A DNA stretch of 64,000 nt from Adineta steineri (taxonomy: Eukaryota > Rotifera > Eurotatoria > Adinetida > Adinetidae): contig CAJNOI010000008.1 in assembly GCA_905250115.1 (NCBI GenBank), forward strand, positions 1,007,822-1,071,821, given 5' to 3'. Of this stretch, positions 14,101 to 26,867 are shown piece by piece; the stretch's first letter is position 1, and each line of letters starts with the position of its first letter. The position numbers were made by a program, and so were the translations under genes. The notes under the pieces were generated by a model. The model did not search any database and was not told where the DNA came from. It worked only from the letters and a program-made list of their open reading frames with translations.

Positions 14101-16145
14101 TAAGTAGACTTTTCTTGCCTGATATACCTATGTGTATATAAATATTGATAATGATTGTCGTCTGTTGGACAATATCAATAGTAATTGTACAAACATATAA
14201 AAGTATACAATGAAAAGAAGGGAAATGAAGGACATATGTACTGCTTTTTCTGTTGTGAAATATAAAACTGTATCACATTTATTCATTCATTTCTGTCCTC
14301 GATTAGATCATATTTCGTTAGATTGTCTTTTTCTCTGTTTTTCTATAAGAAGTCATTCATTTTTGTTCTTATTTGTTATTGTTTCTTTGTAGGATTCTCC
14401 AGTATCAACACTAATGATTCCTGACAAGGAATTTCCAATAACTAATTCTCCCTTGAATATAGATCTAGACCAACCAACTAATACAATGGGTTATCTTAAA
14501 CATGATGTTTCTAACAGTTCACTTCCTATCTATCGTTCACATATACAAAAACGACATATAAATTTAGGCCGATATTATGATGGTATGATGCGTGCTGCAA
14601 ATAGTCAAATACCAACACATGATTTACGTTGTAATCTTCTTTTACATAATACAAATACTGAAATATCATCTGATGGTGTTAATGAAGAAACAGTACGGAA
14701 AGGAAGATTATTACTTGATAGTATACCAAATACTATTGAGTTAAACAAAGATATAGATGATCAGTAAGATATTTTTTTTTATAGTTTCTATAATTTACTT
14801 ATTGAAATTTCTATTGAATAGATTAGTGCCGCCTGTTCGATCTATAATAAAAAATACTCGATTTGCATTATCAGATGAAAAAGATGAAGCTGATGAAGTC
14901 AAATTTGATGATAATATTTTAAAAATCGAAGAAAGAGAAATCATTTCTCCACGAAAAGTTATTACAACAACAATAACAGAAGAATATCGTCGGATTCAAC
15001 GACAGATCATCGAAGAATTTGATGAAAGTATTTTAACAGTCGAATCAAATGAAGAAGTATGTCGTGATTCTGATTATTCAAGTACTCAAGAACGATCTAA
15101 TACACAACAAATATCAGTACCATCGGTTTCAATCAATGATGATTCACCATATGGATTATTATCAGAATGTTATTCGGGATATTCTTATATTCGAAGTGAC
15201 TTTTTAATACCAACAGAAAGTCCATTTATATCTAATGTTTCATCTTTACAATCAACAACTGATGAAGCTTATGAATCTGAACCAACCACAACATCATTGC
15301 ATTCACCAACAATAAGCTCATCGGCAGCACCAACAAATTATGTTCATCCAGATCTTGAACACGAATTTCAATATCCATCACCTCCACCACCGGTACCTGA
15401 TCGTCGTCTTAAACCAGCTCATCTACGTCCGGCACCTCCTCCGACAAAACCTCGAACTATTAAACAACAACAAAAACAAAAAGATTCAAATCCTTATAGT
15501 AAAATCAAAACTAGTAAAACTTCACCATTAACAGCTATTCAACATCTAATAGCATTACCCTCAAATGATTCATCAATATCTTCGGCACGAACATTAAGTA
15601 GTCGACATTATTGTGGTTCATTACCACTAGCAAACGAAACTAAAACACCAATAACAACAACAACAAATGGTAAAATAGATGAAATACCAAAAGATAATAG
15701 TAAAACATTTAATCATTCAAATTTACCGATGAATAATGATCAAACTCCACAAATTATATTTACAAAATCATCTACATCATCATTAAATCAATCTACACCA
15801 AAAAGATTGTCAGCTTCATATTCAGAGGAAACAATGAATGGATTAGATATTCAAATACCAGTGCCAATAATTGATAAACATGATTCTACCACTAAACAAA
15901 ATCGAAATAGGTTTGTTGAATGCATAGAATCAAAATCGAACGAAGATGAAATAAATACACATTTCATACTATAATATTTTCTAGGATGTCAACTCCATCA
16001 TCTAGTAAACAAACCGAAGGAACAACAAGATCTCGACCAGTATCGGAAAATGTATGTATATATATATATTTTTCTTAAGTACATTCATTTGAATTAATAA
16101 TCTTTTTAGATCGAACGATTTTCTGTTTATGAAACATCAGTTTAA
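11114..16145 (+). CDS. Large intrinsically disordered Ser/Asn/acidic-rich protein, possible scaffold
   Basis: Eight exons join with matching phases: 11114-11534, 12470-12735, 12935-12987, 13242-13692, 14393-14763, 14822-15910, 15985-16051 and 16110-16145. They give 917 residues. I do not recognise the family. Near the N-terminus is a short L-x-IP-x-WY motif (LTIPSWYTEP). An acidic region follows (DVTDEEEE). At about residues 290-310 there is an amphipathic helix (LVEHLANNLVYSILNDVL), whose spacing of small and aliphatic residues resembles PKA RII-anchoring helices. A proline-rich stretch (SPPPPPVPDRR, RPAPPPTKPR) offers SH3-type ligands. The rest is low-complexity Ser/Thr/Asn. A cytoskeletal or signalling scaffold is a guess. 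The start is uncertain because an upstream in-frame segment ends in a single TGA. Confidence 0.7.
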
Positions 16146-17878
16146 AGTATCATTTCCTTTGTATAATATATGTAAATCTCGGAATGTTATTGTTTTTTTT
16201 GTTCTTTTTCTCCATACCCACTATGTGGAAAATAAAAACATGAAGTTTTACTCAGTTTTCTAGCAATCAATCCTATAACAATGATTATTCTTGTTTTCTA
16301 ATTATAGAGGATCTCTTTCTATTCATATTTTTGTTTTTGTGTTATATATGCATTGTTCATTGTGTGTGTTTATTGCTTGTACGCTGTCTTTTTGTCTTGT
16401 CTTTTTATAACATATCGTAGCTTTGTGCAATGGAAGTTGTCAAACATGATAAAGAATCCAGTATAATTGATAGAAACTGATGACTTACTATTGCTAAAGA
16501 ATTTCGAATAATAGAAACTAATTAAAAACAGATATTAATGGAAAAGGTTACATATTGATATGAAAACTATAGGAAAAAAATAGAGCCAGCTGTTGGTGAT
16601 TTGATATCTATATTAAATATCTTATGATAAATGATCTGAAGCTAATACTTCTAACCGATATTTATATATTTTTTAACAAAAAAACCTTATTTAACATAAA
16701 TGAAATAAGTTCGTCTAGTTAAATATTTCTGTATAGAAATTAATAACTAAACTGTTTACATAATTCTCTAATGTATATGGCGTGAGCGATGGTTGATTGT
16801 AGTTGAATAAGATTTATAATTGAAGAATCTAGTCGTTAGGGAATCTATACTGAGTAATAGCTCATCCATATAGAATACAATATAAATCAAACAAAATACA
16901 AGGATTTAATCAAATATATATTTCATGTACTATATTGTCTTGAGTATATTTATTGATGATTATAAACCTAATTATTATGCGATATCGATCAATATTAGTT
17001 TTATTTATCTTTTCTATTTATTTCAGAACTTGTCTTTTGCCTAATGATAGTTATTACAAATATATATTTATATACGAAGAAAGCTTTTAATGCGTTAGTA
17101 TTTTTCCATGATATAACACCAGCAGAAAAGGATATGTTTACCGCAAATTTGTTTTCCCCGTCAAAAATGTCTCGATGATGTTATTGACACAACTATCGTA
17201 TTAATGCAATGCAAACAAAGACTAATGCAAAAAGAGATTATATGAATATTCTATACTCTAGAATTATTAGCTAACTTTACAAATTATTATACCATATTGT
17301 TTCTCTTATAATTAATAAACATAATAATTAATGTTAATCTAATAGTCTAAACTTTTGTAATCAACCAAGTGTGATACATATTTATTAGGGTTTCAAGGAC
17401 GAAATTAAAATAAAAGGAATAGAATGTTAGAGCACTTATCTATCTATCGTTATAAAATATAATTACTTATTTTTACGCGATAGAAGAATATATAAACTTC
17501 TAGATTGAGAGTTTCTCGATGTCGCAATTTATTCTTATCGTTACATAAAAATTCGATGAGAGTTATAAAGAATTGTGAAAAATATAGAGTACTGAATACT
17601 AGCGACATCTATTTAAAATATGAAATGATGTTTTAAGTATAAAATTTCGAAAGGTAATTTTTTAAATAAAATTAAAAGAAATGAATATGTTAAAAGTTCA
17701 TTATTTTTCAATCAAGGAACATATGGATACATAAAAAAACCAATAGAAAATATGGACTTCCAAGAAATAAACAATAGTATTTTAAAATGTAAAAAAATTC
17801 GATATCTTGTCAGCTCTACCTCATACATCTCTTTCGATTATTCTTATAAATAAAATAAATTATCAATATTTTTTTCAG
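16146..17878. other. Intergenic region
   Basis: 1.7 kb of AT-rich DNA in which I see no exon. It ends in a strong polypyrimidine tract and CAG (17876-17878) that serves as the acceptor for the eL22 transcript. Confidence 0.45.
17876..17878 (+). promoter_or_regulatory. 3' splice acceptor upstream of eL22 (candidate trans-splice site)
   Basis: An oligo-T tract followed by CAG lies 34 nt before the eL22 ATG, with no coding exon upstream. This fits either a 5'-UTR intron or spliced-leader addition. Confidence 0.6.
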
Positions 17879-17912
17879 ATCCGTTTTAGTCTCTATTTCT
17901 ATCATTTCCAAC

Positions 17913-18719
17913 ATGTCTGACAAAAAGACGTCAGGTACAGCCACATCGGCTACCAAGAAAGCCTCCGCTGCTGCCAGTAAAAAACCAGCAACCACCACTC
18001 CTGCTCCACCAAAAGCAGAAGTATGTTCCATAATATTTTTATTTTATTTTATACTCTATTAATTCATTAATAGAAGGTCGAAGCAACTAAAAAACCAGCA
18101 ACAGCCACTGCTACACCAACACCTGCAGCAGCAGCAGCAGCACCACCGGCACCTACTAAACCTAAGGCACCAACTACTAAATCAACATCATCATTAGCTA
18201 AAACATCAACAAAAGTCACCAAAAAAACAACAACAACACCCAAAGGTGGCAAAAGTGGTGCTAAAAAGAAAAACAAGGCAATTAAATATTATATCGATTG
18301 TACACATCCAGTTGAAGATGGTATTTTTGATCTTGCTGCATTTGTATGTATTCGTTGATGATTTATTCTATTTTGAATTGATTTTCTGTTTAGGAACGAT
18401 TTTTACTTGAAAAAATGAAAATTAATGGTAAAACATCAAATTTAACCGGTAATGTTGCTGTTGAAAAAGCCAAATCGAAAATTTCAGTTACATCTGAAAT
18501 ACCACTTTCAAAACGGTAAATTGTTTTTTTTTTGAAAAGACAAAATTTTGTATCTTCATTTTCTTATTTTATAGATATATGAAATATTTAACAAAGAAAT
18601 TCTTGAAAAAACATGAACTTCGCGATTGGTTACGTGTTATTGCTAATTCAAAAGATTCTTATGAATTACGTTACTTCAATATTAATCAAGAAGAAAATGA
18701 AGGCGAAAATGAAGCCTAA
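17913..18719 (+). CDS. RPL22: 60S ribosomal protein L22 (eL22) with long N-terminal extension
   Basis: Four exons, 17913-18020, 18074-18343, 18394-18515 and 18575-18719, encode 214 residues. The C-terminal half (about 97-205) is a clear eL22 domain: [17 protein letters not shown], a [16 protein letters not shown] block, the basic YLTKKFLKK, and [18 protein letters not shown], ending in an acidic tail. It binds 28S rRNA in the large subunit. The first ~95 residues are an Ala/Lys/Pro/Thr-rich basic extension with an eight-Ala run. Vertebrate eL22 (about 128 aa) lacks it, while Drosophila RpL22 has a histone-H1-like extension of similar character. A candidate splice acceptor precedes the ATG by 34 nt. 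The gene converges on the MBL-fold gene with only 96 bp between stop codons. Confidence 0.96.
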
Positions 18720-18815
18720 ACTATTATTCATATCGTTTTTTTTTGTTTGAGCACTTTATTATTGTACTCTATTAAAAAGAAAAACGTAAAAATAACAAGA
18801 AGAAACAAACGATAT

Positions 18816-19946
18816 TTAAAATATATTTTCTAATAGAATTATAAATAAGAAAGAATATATGATTGTAGGATATATAAATGATGGTGATGATGATGAGATT
18901 TCTTGATGAATACAAGCAATTGAAAGTGCTGTTGATCGTGATGATTCAGTTTTGTTTTTAGGTACGAATTGACAGGAAGGTGGTTGAAGCCCACCACATG
19001 TATTTGTAGAATTTTGTAGACATTTACAACCGACTGACATAGCTGAATGTGGTATTCGATTGGCAAGAGAAGCACGAGATTGTTCAATATTTGAATAATT
19101 ACGAAAAACATCTTCTAAAATACGCATAACAAATGTTGTGTTACATGAATTAAATATAAGTGCTCTCATATAAGTTAACCAACGGATGTTTGTTTCAACT
19201 GTATCAATAAATGACATGGGTGATGGTCCATCTCCATGTGCTGGATATATTTGTGTAGATTGAGGAAATGCACAACTAATACTTTGTAAAATACCTATCC
19301 AATTGCAAACATGAACATCTGAATCTGGATATGTATCTGATGGTGATACAAATAAATGACTTTGTACAGCAATAAGATCACCAGTAAATAAAGCTTGAGC
19401 TGAAGGAATATAAATCATAGATGAATAAATTGATTCAGCTGTTGGAAAATTGGATATGATATGTATTTTTTCATTATTAAATATTGTTATAGGATGATCA
19501 AGAACTTTAACATGATTGTTATATAAAAATACATCTGGTGATTGTCGTTTATCAAGTAATATTGATGTTTCAAATGGATTGACTTGTCGCCAAATTTCTA
19601 ACCAATAATTCATTTCATTTAAAGCACTTACACTACTAACATAAACTGGTAATTGTGTTACATTCAATTGATTTAAAAGACTAACAAGACCAAGAATATT
19701 ATCGGGATGTGTATGAGTAAGATATATAAATGATGGTAATGTTTCATTAGAAAATTGTTGACGCCATGTTTGACCAAGTACTATACCATGTTCCCAATAA
19801 CAACCACAATCAATAATAAAACCTTCATTCTTATTTTGAACAATCCAACTATTTGATGAATCAATTGATACACGTACTTGTATTATATTAATCATATATA
19901 CATATTGAATTAAAAGAAAAAAACATAGATGAACTATCATTGTCAA
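18816..19946 (-). CDS. Secreted/anchored metallo-beta-lactamase-fold protein, degenerate metal site
   Basis: A single uninterrupted frame of 376 residues, one of only two intronless complete genes in the window. Residues 1-23 are hydrophobic (signal peptide or anchor). The C-terminal ~20 residues are hydrophobic, as in a GPI-anchor signal. MBL-fold hallmarks are present: THTHPDN (residues 77-83, the HxHxDH motif with the last His replaced by Asn), LFTGDLI with the bridging Asp, and IYPAHG with the final His. The middle His of a canonical site appears replaced in NFPTAES. Hydrolase activity is therefore uncertain. A Cys-rich tail (CKCLQN, CGGLQPPSC) follows the domain. No splice acceptor lies just upstream of the ATG. 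The lack of introns and bacterial-type fold allow horizontal transfer or retroposition, but the sequence alone does not decide. Confidence 0.85.
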   Translation of the reverse strand: MTMIVHLCFFLLIQYVYMINIIQVRVSIDSSNSWIVQNKNEGFIIDCGCYWEHGIVLGQTWRQQFSNETLPSFIYLTHTHPDNILGLVSLLNQLNVTQLPVYVSSVSALNEMNYWLEIWRQVNPFETSILLDKRQSPDVFLYNNHVKVLDHPITIFNNEKIHIISNFPTAESIYSSMIYIPSAQALFTGDLIAVQSHLFVSPSDTYPDSDVHVCNWIGILQSISCAFPQSTQIYPAHGDGPSPMSFIDTVETNIRWLTYMRALIFNSCNTTFVMRILEDVFRNYSNIEQSRASLANRIPHSAMSVGCKCLQNSTNTCGGLQPPSCQFVPKNKTESSRSTALSIACIHQEISSSSPSFIYPTIIYSFLFIILLENIF

Positions 19947-21256
19947 TTGAAAACATATAAATGATAATAGGAATAAGAAAAGATAATGATTATCAAAATC
20001 TATTTGCTATGAAAACATATGTAGGTTGAATTTTGTTTCAATATGTACCAACATTAATTTGTTGTCTTATTAATGTAAAAAGAATCGAAATACATTTTAT
20101 ATAACAATATAAGAAAGAAATATATGCTTCTAACAGATTAATGCACTAGTCGTATTGAATAGTAAACGTACAAAAGCTTGGAAAGAGCTACATTTTATAT
20201 TTTTAGTCGAACGAATACATCGACATTTTCTTTTGGCAAAGATAAGATCTGAATATACATACATTAATATATACGATAAACGTTTTCATTACTCAATTCT
20301 CGCGACTTAAAATCGAAGCATCATGATTAGACATATATAAATACTGATAACTATCAAAATTAAACAAATTTTTCAAGTTAATAAGAGACTAAAATTCGCA
20401 CATTATCTATCGCATGTATTAAAAATGTTGATCTCTATTCAAATATTATTCTCTTACGTTTATGTAACTTACATAATCAACTATGAAATAAGATAAGTCA
20501 AAAAAAAATCTTTATAAAGAATACTTTGATGTTCTGATATTGTCAAATAATAAAAGATCATTAAGATAAGATTGTATATAAATTCAATTAAAGATTTACT
20601 CCTACAAGTTATTAATTATTCTTTTCTTTAGAAATAAAACTTTGTCCGAATATATGTATTATTGAATTATAATATAATTGTATAAATGACAACAAGAAGC
20701 TCATATAAATATACGACTCTTTTTGTTTCAATAATGACACTTTACAGAAATAAGATTTTGCCAAGAAATCTAGTATATTAATTCTATTGAATTATATAAG
20801 AAATTCAATTGAATATATTTTGTCTTATTCAGAGAAAATTTCATAACAATGTGAATTTGTTGTTCGTTCTAATAAAATCATAGATGAGTACTAAATCACT
20901 ATGTATTACATATTTTAGCTTTATACTATCTATAAAGATTAATTTTATGATACATTAATGATTTCCTAATAGACAGATTGCATTCAATTTCCGAGCTTTT
21001 AACATTTTCTTATCATCATAAGACTTTCAACATAAGTAAATCAATTAATTCTATCAAAAAAAATGTCACATTTAATATCTCCGCCATTTTTATTTATCGT
21101 TGTGTGATAGAAGTCTAAAAAAATCGTTTTTTTTTTCATTTAAAATTACGCGTGTACATACATACAAATATTTTCATAAATCAACATAACAAATATAGAT
21201 ACAGATTCACAAACGAAAGTGGGTAAGCACGAATGACTAGAATAAAACAATATAAT
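19947..21256. other. Intergenic region
   Basis: AT-rich spacer of 1.3 kb between two minus-strand genes. No exon or transposon signature recognised. Confidence 0.45.
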
Positions 21257-23669
21257 TTAACCATCAACAGTATCTATTTGATTCGGTGTTAAAATTTGTG
21301 AATGGTGTTGACTGGATTTTCTTCTTTCTTGTAAATCAGGCATTTTTATATATGCATACCATGATATAGCACAAAATAATGCTGATAAACTTCGAAAACC
21401 ACAGCCAAGTAATGCTAATGATATAGCCATACGTTTATTATTATAATGTTTACATTGATATTTAAATCCACATGTTCCACGTACCCATGTTTTACAAGTT
21501 CGATCAATAATTGCCCCGAATAAGATTGTACCTGGTAAATATCCAAATGTTTTTGTCATTGTAGATTTAAAACCAAGTGAAAATGCTCGATGTGTTGGAT
21601 GAACACTATGTAAAACACATTTTAATGCTGGCACAATTACACAACAAGACATAAATACAACAATGAATGCACCACATAATGTAATCATTAAATTTATTGT
21701 ACATTTACGTTCTTTACATCGACCTAAATTATATTATTTTAAATAGATAAATTAATGAAAAATTTACAAAACTTACCAACAGTAACTGTACTATTCTTAG
21801 GTAAACATAAACAATCAGTATATCGTCCTTTAAGAATTCTTTTACATCCTAATAGACATGGATTTTGATAGGTTTTACGATTTTTCATTTCGCATACTGG
21901 TTCATATATGTTCATATCGCATTCTTTGAAATAGGCAAAATAATAGATTGAAAGAAAGATTATTTATGATATCCTTACTGCATGTTTGCTCACACGGCTT
22001 ATCAATAAATTCGGTCACAGGTTCATCGAAAAAATCATCATCGAATGCTGTTTGTATAAGCGGTAAATTTATGGAATGTGTTGTACCTTAAATACAAGTA
22101 AAATTTCATTTTTTCTTGTTTCAATATCAAATCTTACCAATTGTCGGTTCACGACAATGAAGTATTAATCCAAGAAAAATCACAGATGACATAGCTAGAA
22201 TTATACAACAAAATTTTGCACATTGACGTCCATTCATATCAAATCGTTTGACACAAAAAGCGCCTAATGGTGTACCAAATATAACCTAGAAAAAATATAC
22301 TTAAAATTCGATATTTATATTACAAGATTATTATTTACAGAAAATAATGAAATAACGCCAATATAAACACTTGAATGTGATGATGTTGTTCGAAATTGAT
22401 ATTCAATATGTTTACTTAAAAACGCCAAATATCCTTTGATTAATAATGCTTCAACAATAGCACAACAAGTTATACCCATAAAACGTAAATTTACGAGTAA
22501 ATGTTTAATTAATGAAAATACATCAGCAAAAACGTTTTGTAATTTAATTAAAGTTGTTGATGTAGAACATTTTCCATCAAGTGTATCATCATGTATAATT
22601 TGTTCTTCATCAATGGTTTCATTTGGTATAATATTAACAGTTGAACTTAAATTTGTTGTTGATGAACTTGTACGTGATGATATTAAAGGATTATTTTGTG
22701 TTAAATCTTTTTGATTTATTGTCGATGTTGGTAATAATAAATATGTTGGATTTAATGATGATTGCATTCCTCCTCTTTGCGACATTAAATACTTATTACG
22801 ACGATCCCCAACATCAAATATACAAAGAGATAAACATAGCATAAGACTTATACAAGTACCTAATGCATAAACTAACCACCAAGCTCCAACCCATTCGGAA
22901 TAAACTGGTGTTAACCAAAGTGGTTTTTTAATATAAGTGTAAACTTTTAAAAATTGTGATGTAGCAAGAAAACCAAGACCAATACCAATTCCTCCAACTG
23001 CGTAAAATATACCTGTAGGAGAAAAGAAAATAATTGATAATTATTTTTATTTTCGATAAAATTACCTTGAGCAATAGGTGCTTGTTCTTGTGGAAACATA
23101 TCTTCGATTAATGTAACAGCTAATGTTGGTAATGCAGCTGAGCCACATGCATTGATTATATTCGATAGATAGAAAACATATTTTAAATGACTTAAAAATC
23201 GAAGATTATTGGATATTGTACAAACATTAATTAATGTTCGATTTTGATTACATAATGTTAAATGATCAGCAATACTTGGATCTAATGGAGGTTTACCACG
23301 TTTTGATTCAAGTAAATGTGGAAATGACATAACAAGAAAACCACCGGCAAGTACACCCATTGATATAGCTATCCAACGAACTTTTCGACCACTTCGATCA
23401 CCAAAATAACCAACAAGTGGATATGCAAAAATCGCAACAAGTTCATAAACTGATTGAAATAAACCTGTTTCAGTTGATGTCATATAGAAACCTGTTTCAA
23501 GTGTTGTCATTATTGCATTATTTGAACCTCCAACAATTGCATTTTGTACCATATTACATCCACAAATAAGTATAAAAATTATTTTTGCAGTTAATGATAT
23601 TGAATTGAAATTAAATGAAGAAGTATCAATAATAATATCATCATCAATACCACCTTTAATTTCACTCAT
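21257..23669 (-). CDS. Organic anion transporting polypeptide (SLCO/OATP family)
   Basis: Six exons on the minus strand (23066-23669, 22339-23012, 22138-22285, 21979-22086, 21777-21923, 21257-21723) encode 715 residues with all phases consistent. OATPs are 12-TM plasma-membrane carriers for amphipathic organic anions. The first exon has the typical TM1-TM4 region (TGLFQSVYELVAIF, then GYFGDRSGRKVRWI). The large extracellular loop before TM10 contains a Kazal-like cysteine-rich module spread over exons 4-6 (CEQTCKCDMN, YQNPCLLGC, YTDCLC). The final exon has PALKCVLHSVHP and the RTCKTWVRGTCG element. A candidate splice acceptor sits 13 nt upstream of the ATG (minus strand, 23683-23685). The substrate cannot be assigned. 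The central cytoplasmic loop in exon 2 is long and Ser/Thr/Asn-rich. Confidence 0.93.
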
Positions 23670-23685
23670 TTTTGTTTTGGTCCTA

Positions 23686-25432
23686 TAAAAGTATTTTTAT
23701 TAAATAATAATCATATTGACATACTATTGCGAGTAATTCATTGTTTTTTTTCCTTATATTCTTCTATAAATAGAAAAAAAAAGAATATATAAAATAAACG
23801 AACTATAAAAAAAAGTTTAGCGTGCACACGAGTATACATAACACACTCATTTATAGTCAACCTTTCATAGTCTCGTTAAGAAAAGTAAAAGAAAATGAAT
23901 CGGTAAAAAGAAAGAAAGATGAAATAAGGCATCGACCTATTAGTAAAGACGGAACAAAAAGAAGGAGAAAAAGAAAAAGATCTAATATTACTGCCGCTCT
24001 TCTTTACCTACGAATTGACGATTATATTATGACTCACACAATCGAATAGCATCGAAGGCCATATTGTCAGCTGTTTTTTTTTTCTATTCTATATATGATA
24101 AGCATTTTGTGCCGGTTATTGATGGGGGGTGATGCTGAGTGTTTACAGTTTTTTTTGTGAATTTGCTATACGTGTGTAATCGAGCAAACTATGATGGTAA
24201 TAGAAGGATTTTCATAAAATGTTATTGTAAATGTCAAAACTTTTTTTTGCTGATGTTATCATGCTGTTAGTTTGTTTCTTTCTATCGCGCCTATTTTTTT
24301 TTTGTGTGTTCGTCGTTCACATATTAAAAATGTCAGTACATCATCGACAGTAGAACTCTCTAACAAGACACATCGAAGAAACAGAGAAAGATTTTGAAAG
24401 TGCATGCATTGCTATAATCAAGCTTCTCTTTCTTGCTATTCTTCATGGCTTATTTTTCCTCTTCCTTTTTTTTCGATGTTCTTCTTTTTCTCCTCTACTC
24501 TTCGATAGAATCCACACGAGACAAATAGTAGTTAAGCTACAATACAGAGATGATGCTCTACATCTATTTCTTCCGATATTTTATCGTTAGACACCAATAA
24601 AAATCTTTTTTTCTCTCTTATATAATCGAGAAAGCTTTTTTTTTTTGAAATGTTATTTTTTGCATAAGAATAGAAAGATTAATAAAGAAAACTTTTGTTA
24701 AAATGATTGATATATATATTATTACCTTCATTTTTTTCTATAATTTAATGAAGAGAAAAAAAAAACTTGAATGAGTATTTATTCATTTATTTTTTTTTTC
24801 ATTCGTCTATACTCTAGAGAAAAGAGGAAAAAGTATAGATTACAAGGCTTTTACATATATATAGTTTTTTTTATCAAGATATTGACAGAAATGAACAAAC
24901 CAATAAATTCTTATTTGAAAATTTAAGAAAACAAATTCAAGTAGTTTTCTTTTCTCTTCTCTATATTATTCACTTGATAAAAACTCATCAACAAGGAAGG
25001 AATCATCAGACTAGTCATGAGACACTCTCATCCGTTCTCTTATATAGTCAAGAAGAAAATAATAATAGCATCTTTAGCTTTCTGAATATGCTCATAGCTA
25101 AAAGAGAATCGAAGCAAAAAAAAAATCTAATCTTTTTGTTCCACTTATTCTTATAACTTTGTATATACGCCCATCTCTTCATGTTCATTTAAATCTAACA
25201 GGAAACTCATCGCGCTAGAAAATACTATTGCATGCAATATAAAAACAAGCAACTAATATTTTTCTTTTTCTTTATCAGAAAAAATAACTATAGACTTGTG
25301 CAAATTTGATAAGATGTATTAGTGATCATATTTTTTTGTTTTGTCTTCTATCATCTATTATATTTGTATATAAGATAAGCGTGTTTTATTAACCAATAGA
25401 TTAGTCTTTTCTTCTTTTTTTCTTAGAAGAAA
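23686..25432. other. Intergenic region
   Basis: 1.75 kb with poly-T/A tracts. A Lys/Arg-rich open frame at 23822-24049 has no supporting features and is treated as chance. No gene recognised. Confidence 0.4.
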
Positions 25433-26867
25433 TTAAGAGAAAAACAAACAATATATTATAGTATTAACAAGAAAGACATTAATATAGTTAAATAATAATA
25501 ATGATGCATTATTATGACTTCGATATCCACCTAAAGAAAAACAAATACATATATATATATGTAAGATGTTTAATACAAAAATTAATTTACAAGGTGCAGC
25601 TATATATCTTGGATCATCACATTGAAGTCGATGTAAATTCCATTTTGATCCTACTGGACATTCACCCGTTTTTGTTTGACGTTGATCAGTACATAAATAA
25701 TATAGACGACATTGATGATCATAATCAGCATACCAACCATTTGATTTACCTAAACCTAAATATAAAATAGATTTAATTCAAATATATAGAGAGTGAATAA
25801 ATGCATTACATGGATCATTTCCTCGTTCATTTGTTGGTCGATTTCCACAAAAAACTTTTCGATAATCATTACATGATAAAAGATCTTCATCAAATAAATA
25901 TTTATCAGGACATTGAAAACGTGTTGTTATTTCATCTTTACATGTAAAATAAGCTGAACAAAAAAAATAGAATATCAATTATTCATTTAAATATAATAGA
26001 TTTAACATCTTTTCTTTTTCTTCTTACATTGGCATTCATCCGGATCAGGTATATTTCCTTGAAAATTACATGGATTATTTTCCATAATATCATTTGTTGG
26101 TAATAACATTTTACGATTTATTAATTTCATTGGTATAATAGTTGTTCTTTCTTGCTCATTTTCAATTTCAATTACATCATTATTTACACGTGGTGTAGTT
26201 TTTAATATTATATTTTCAGTTACATGTTCTGTTTTCCCTAAATAATTACTTTTATGAAAAAATATTCATATAAAAAACAATTTAGTTTAAACTACATTCT
26301 GAAGGTAATATCCAATTAGGTCTTTCACCATTTTTACAATCAATATTTTTTGATAAATCACATCTTCCATGATCAATGTCATATGTCATACCATTTCCAC
26401 ACCTAAAATGTTATTTTTCTATATTGAGTAATGTCAAAATATGACATGAAAATAATAATCTTTAAATTGTTTCCGTTTTTATTTCCGTCAATAAGCAATT
26501 AGATTTATTTTTAGAACTTTTAATTAATAGAATGGGTTCTTCTAATTTTTGTTTTATCGTGAGTGAAAGAAAAAACGGAAATCAATGATCAGATGTATAG
26601 TTACCAAGCTTCAACGCCAACGCCTGAATTACAAGTATAAAATCTATTTTATAAAAAAAAAAAGATACACAACAAAACTATACGTATATATTTGATCTTA
26701 CTTTTCACAATCAGCTGGATGTGGCCATCGACCATCTTTAGGACAAATAAATCCATTATTATCTGTAATAATATCTACAATAGAATTTACGTATGAATTC
26801 TTTTTTCTAACAAAAACCTACTTTGAATATTTAATAAAAAGTTAAGAATTAAGTATCTATAAATCAT
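25433..26867 (-). CDS. Secreted protein with three chitin-binding type-2 (CBM14/peritrophin-A) domains
   Basis: Eight short exons on the minus strand: 26822-26867, 26702-26774, 26605-26643, 26293-26402, 26028-26237, 25810-25953, 25591-25755 and 25433-25530. They give 294 residues. The first exon encodes a signal peptide. Three six-cysteine chitin-binding modules follow: one starting FICPKDGRWPHPADCEKFY, one with NIPDPDECQSYFTCKDE and one with DHQCRLYYLC. A charged Thr-rich spacer lies between domains 1 and 2. Such proteins bind chitin in cuticle, trophi or gut lining. The last exon encodes a hydrophobic tail (anchor or TM). The 60-bp intron before it is a multiple of three with no stop, so reading through it would also stay in frame. 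The exact C-terminus is therefore less sure. Confidence 0.85.

Noticed and set aside
17816..18276. Two minus-strand frames rich in Val/Ala/Leu opposite eL22
   Set aside because: They are antisense shadows of the Ala/Lys/Thr repeats of the eL22 extension and span its intron boundaries.
23822..24049. Lys/Arg-rich 75-codon frame upstream of the OATP gene
   Set aside because: No homology, no splice or regulatory context, composition explained by purine-rich intergenic DNA.
26420..26600. Possible inverted repeat (TTTCCGTTTTT) in the third intron of the chitin-binding gene
   Set aside because: The match is short and interrupted, with no target-site duplication, so it falls short of a MITE call.
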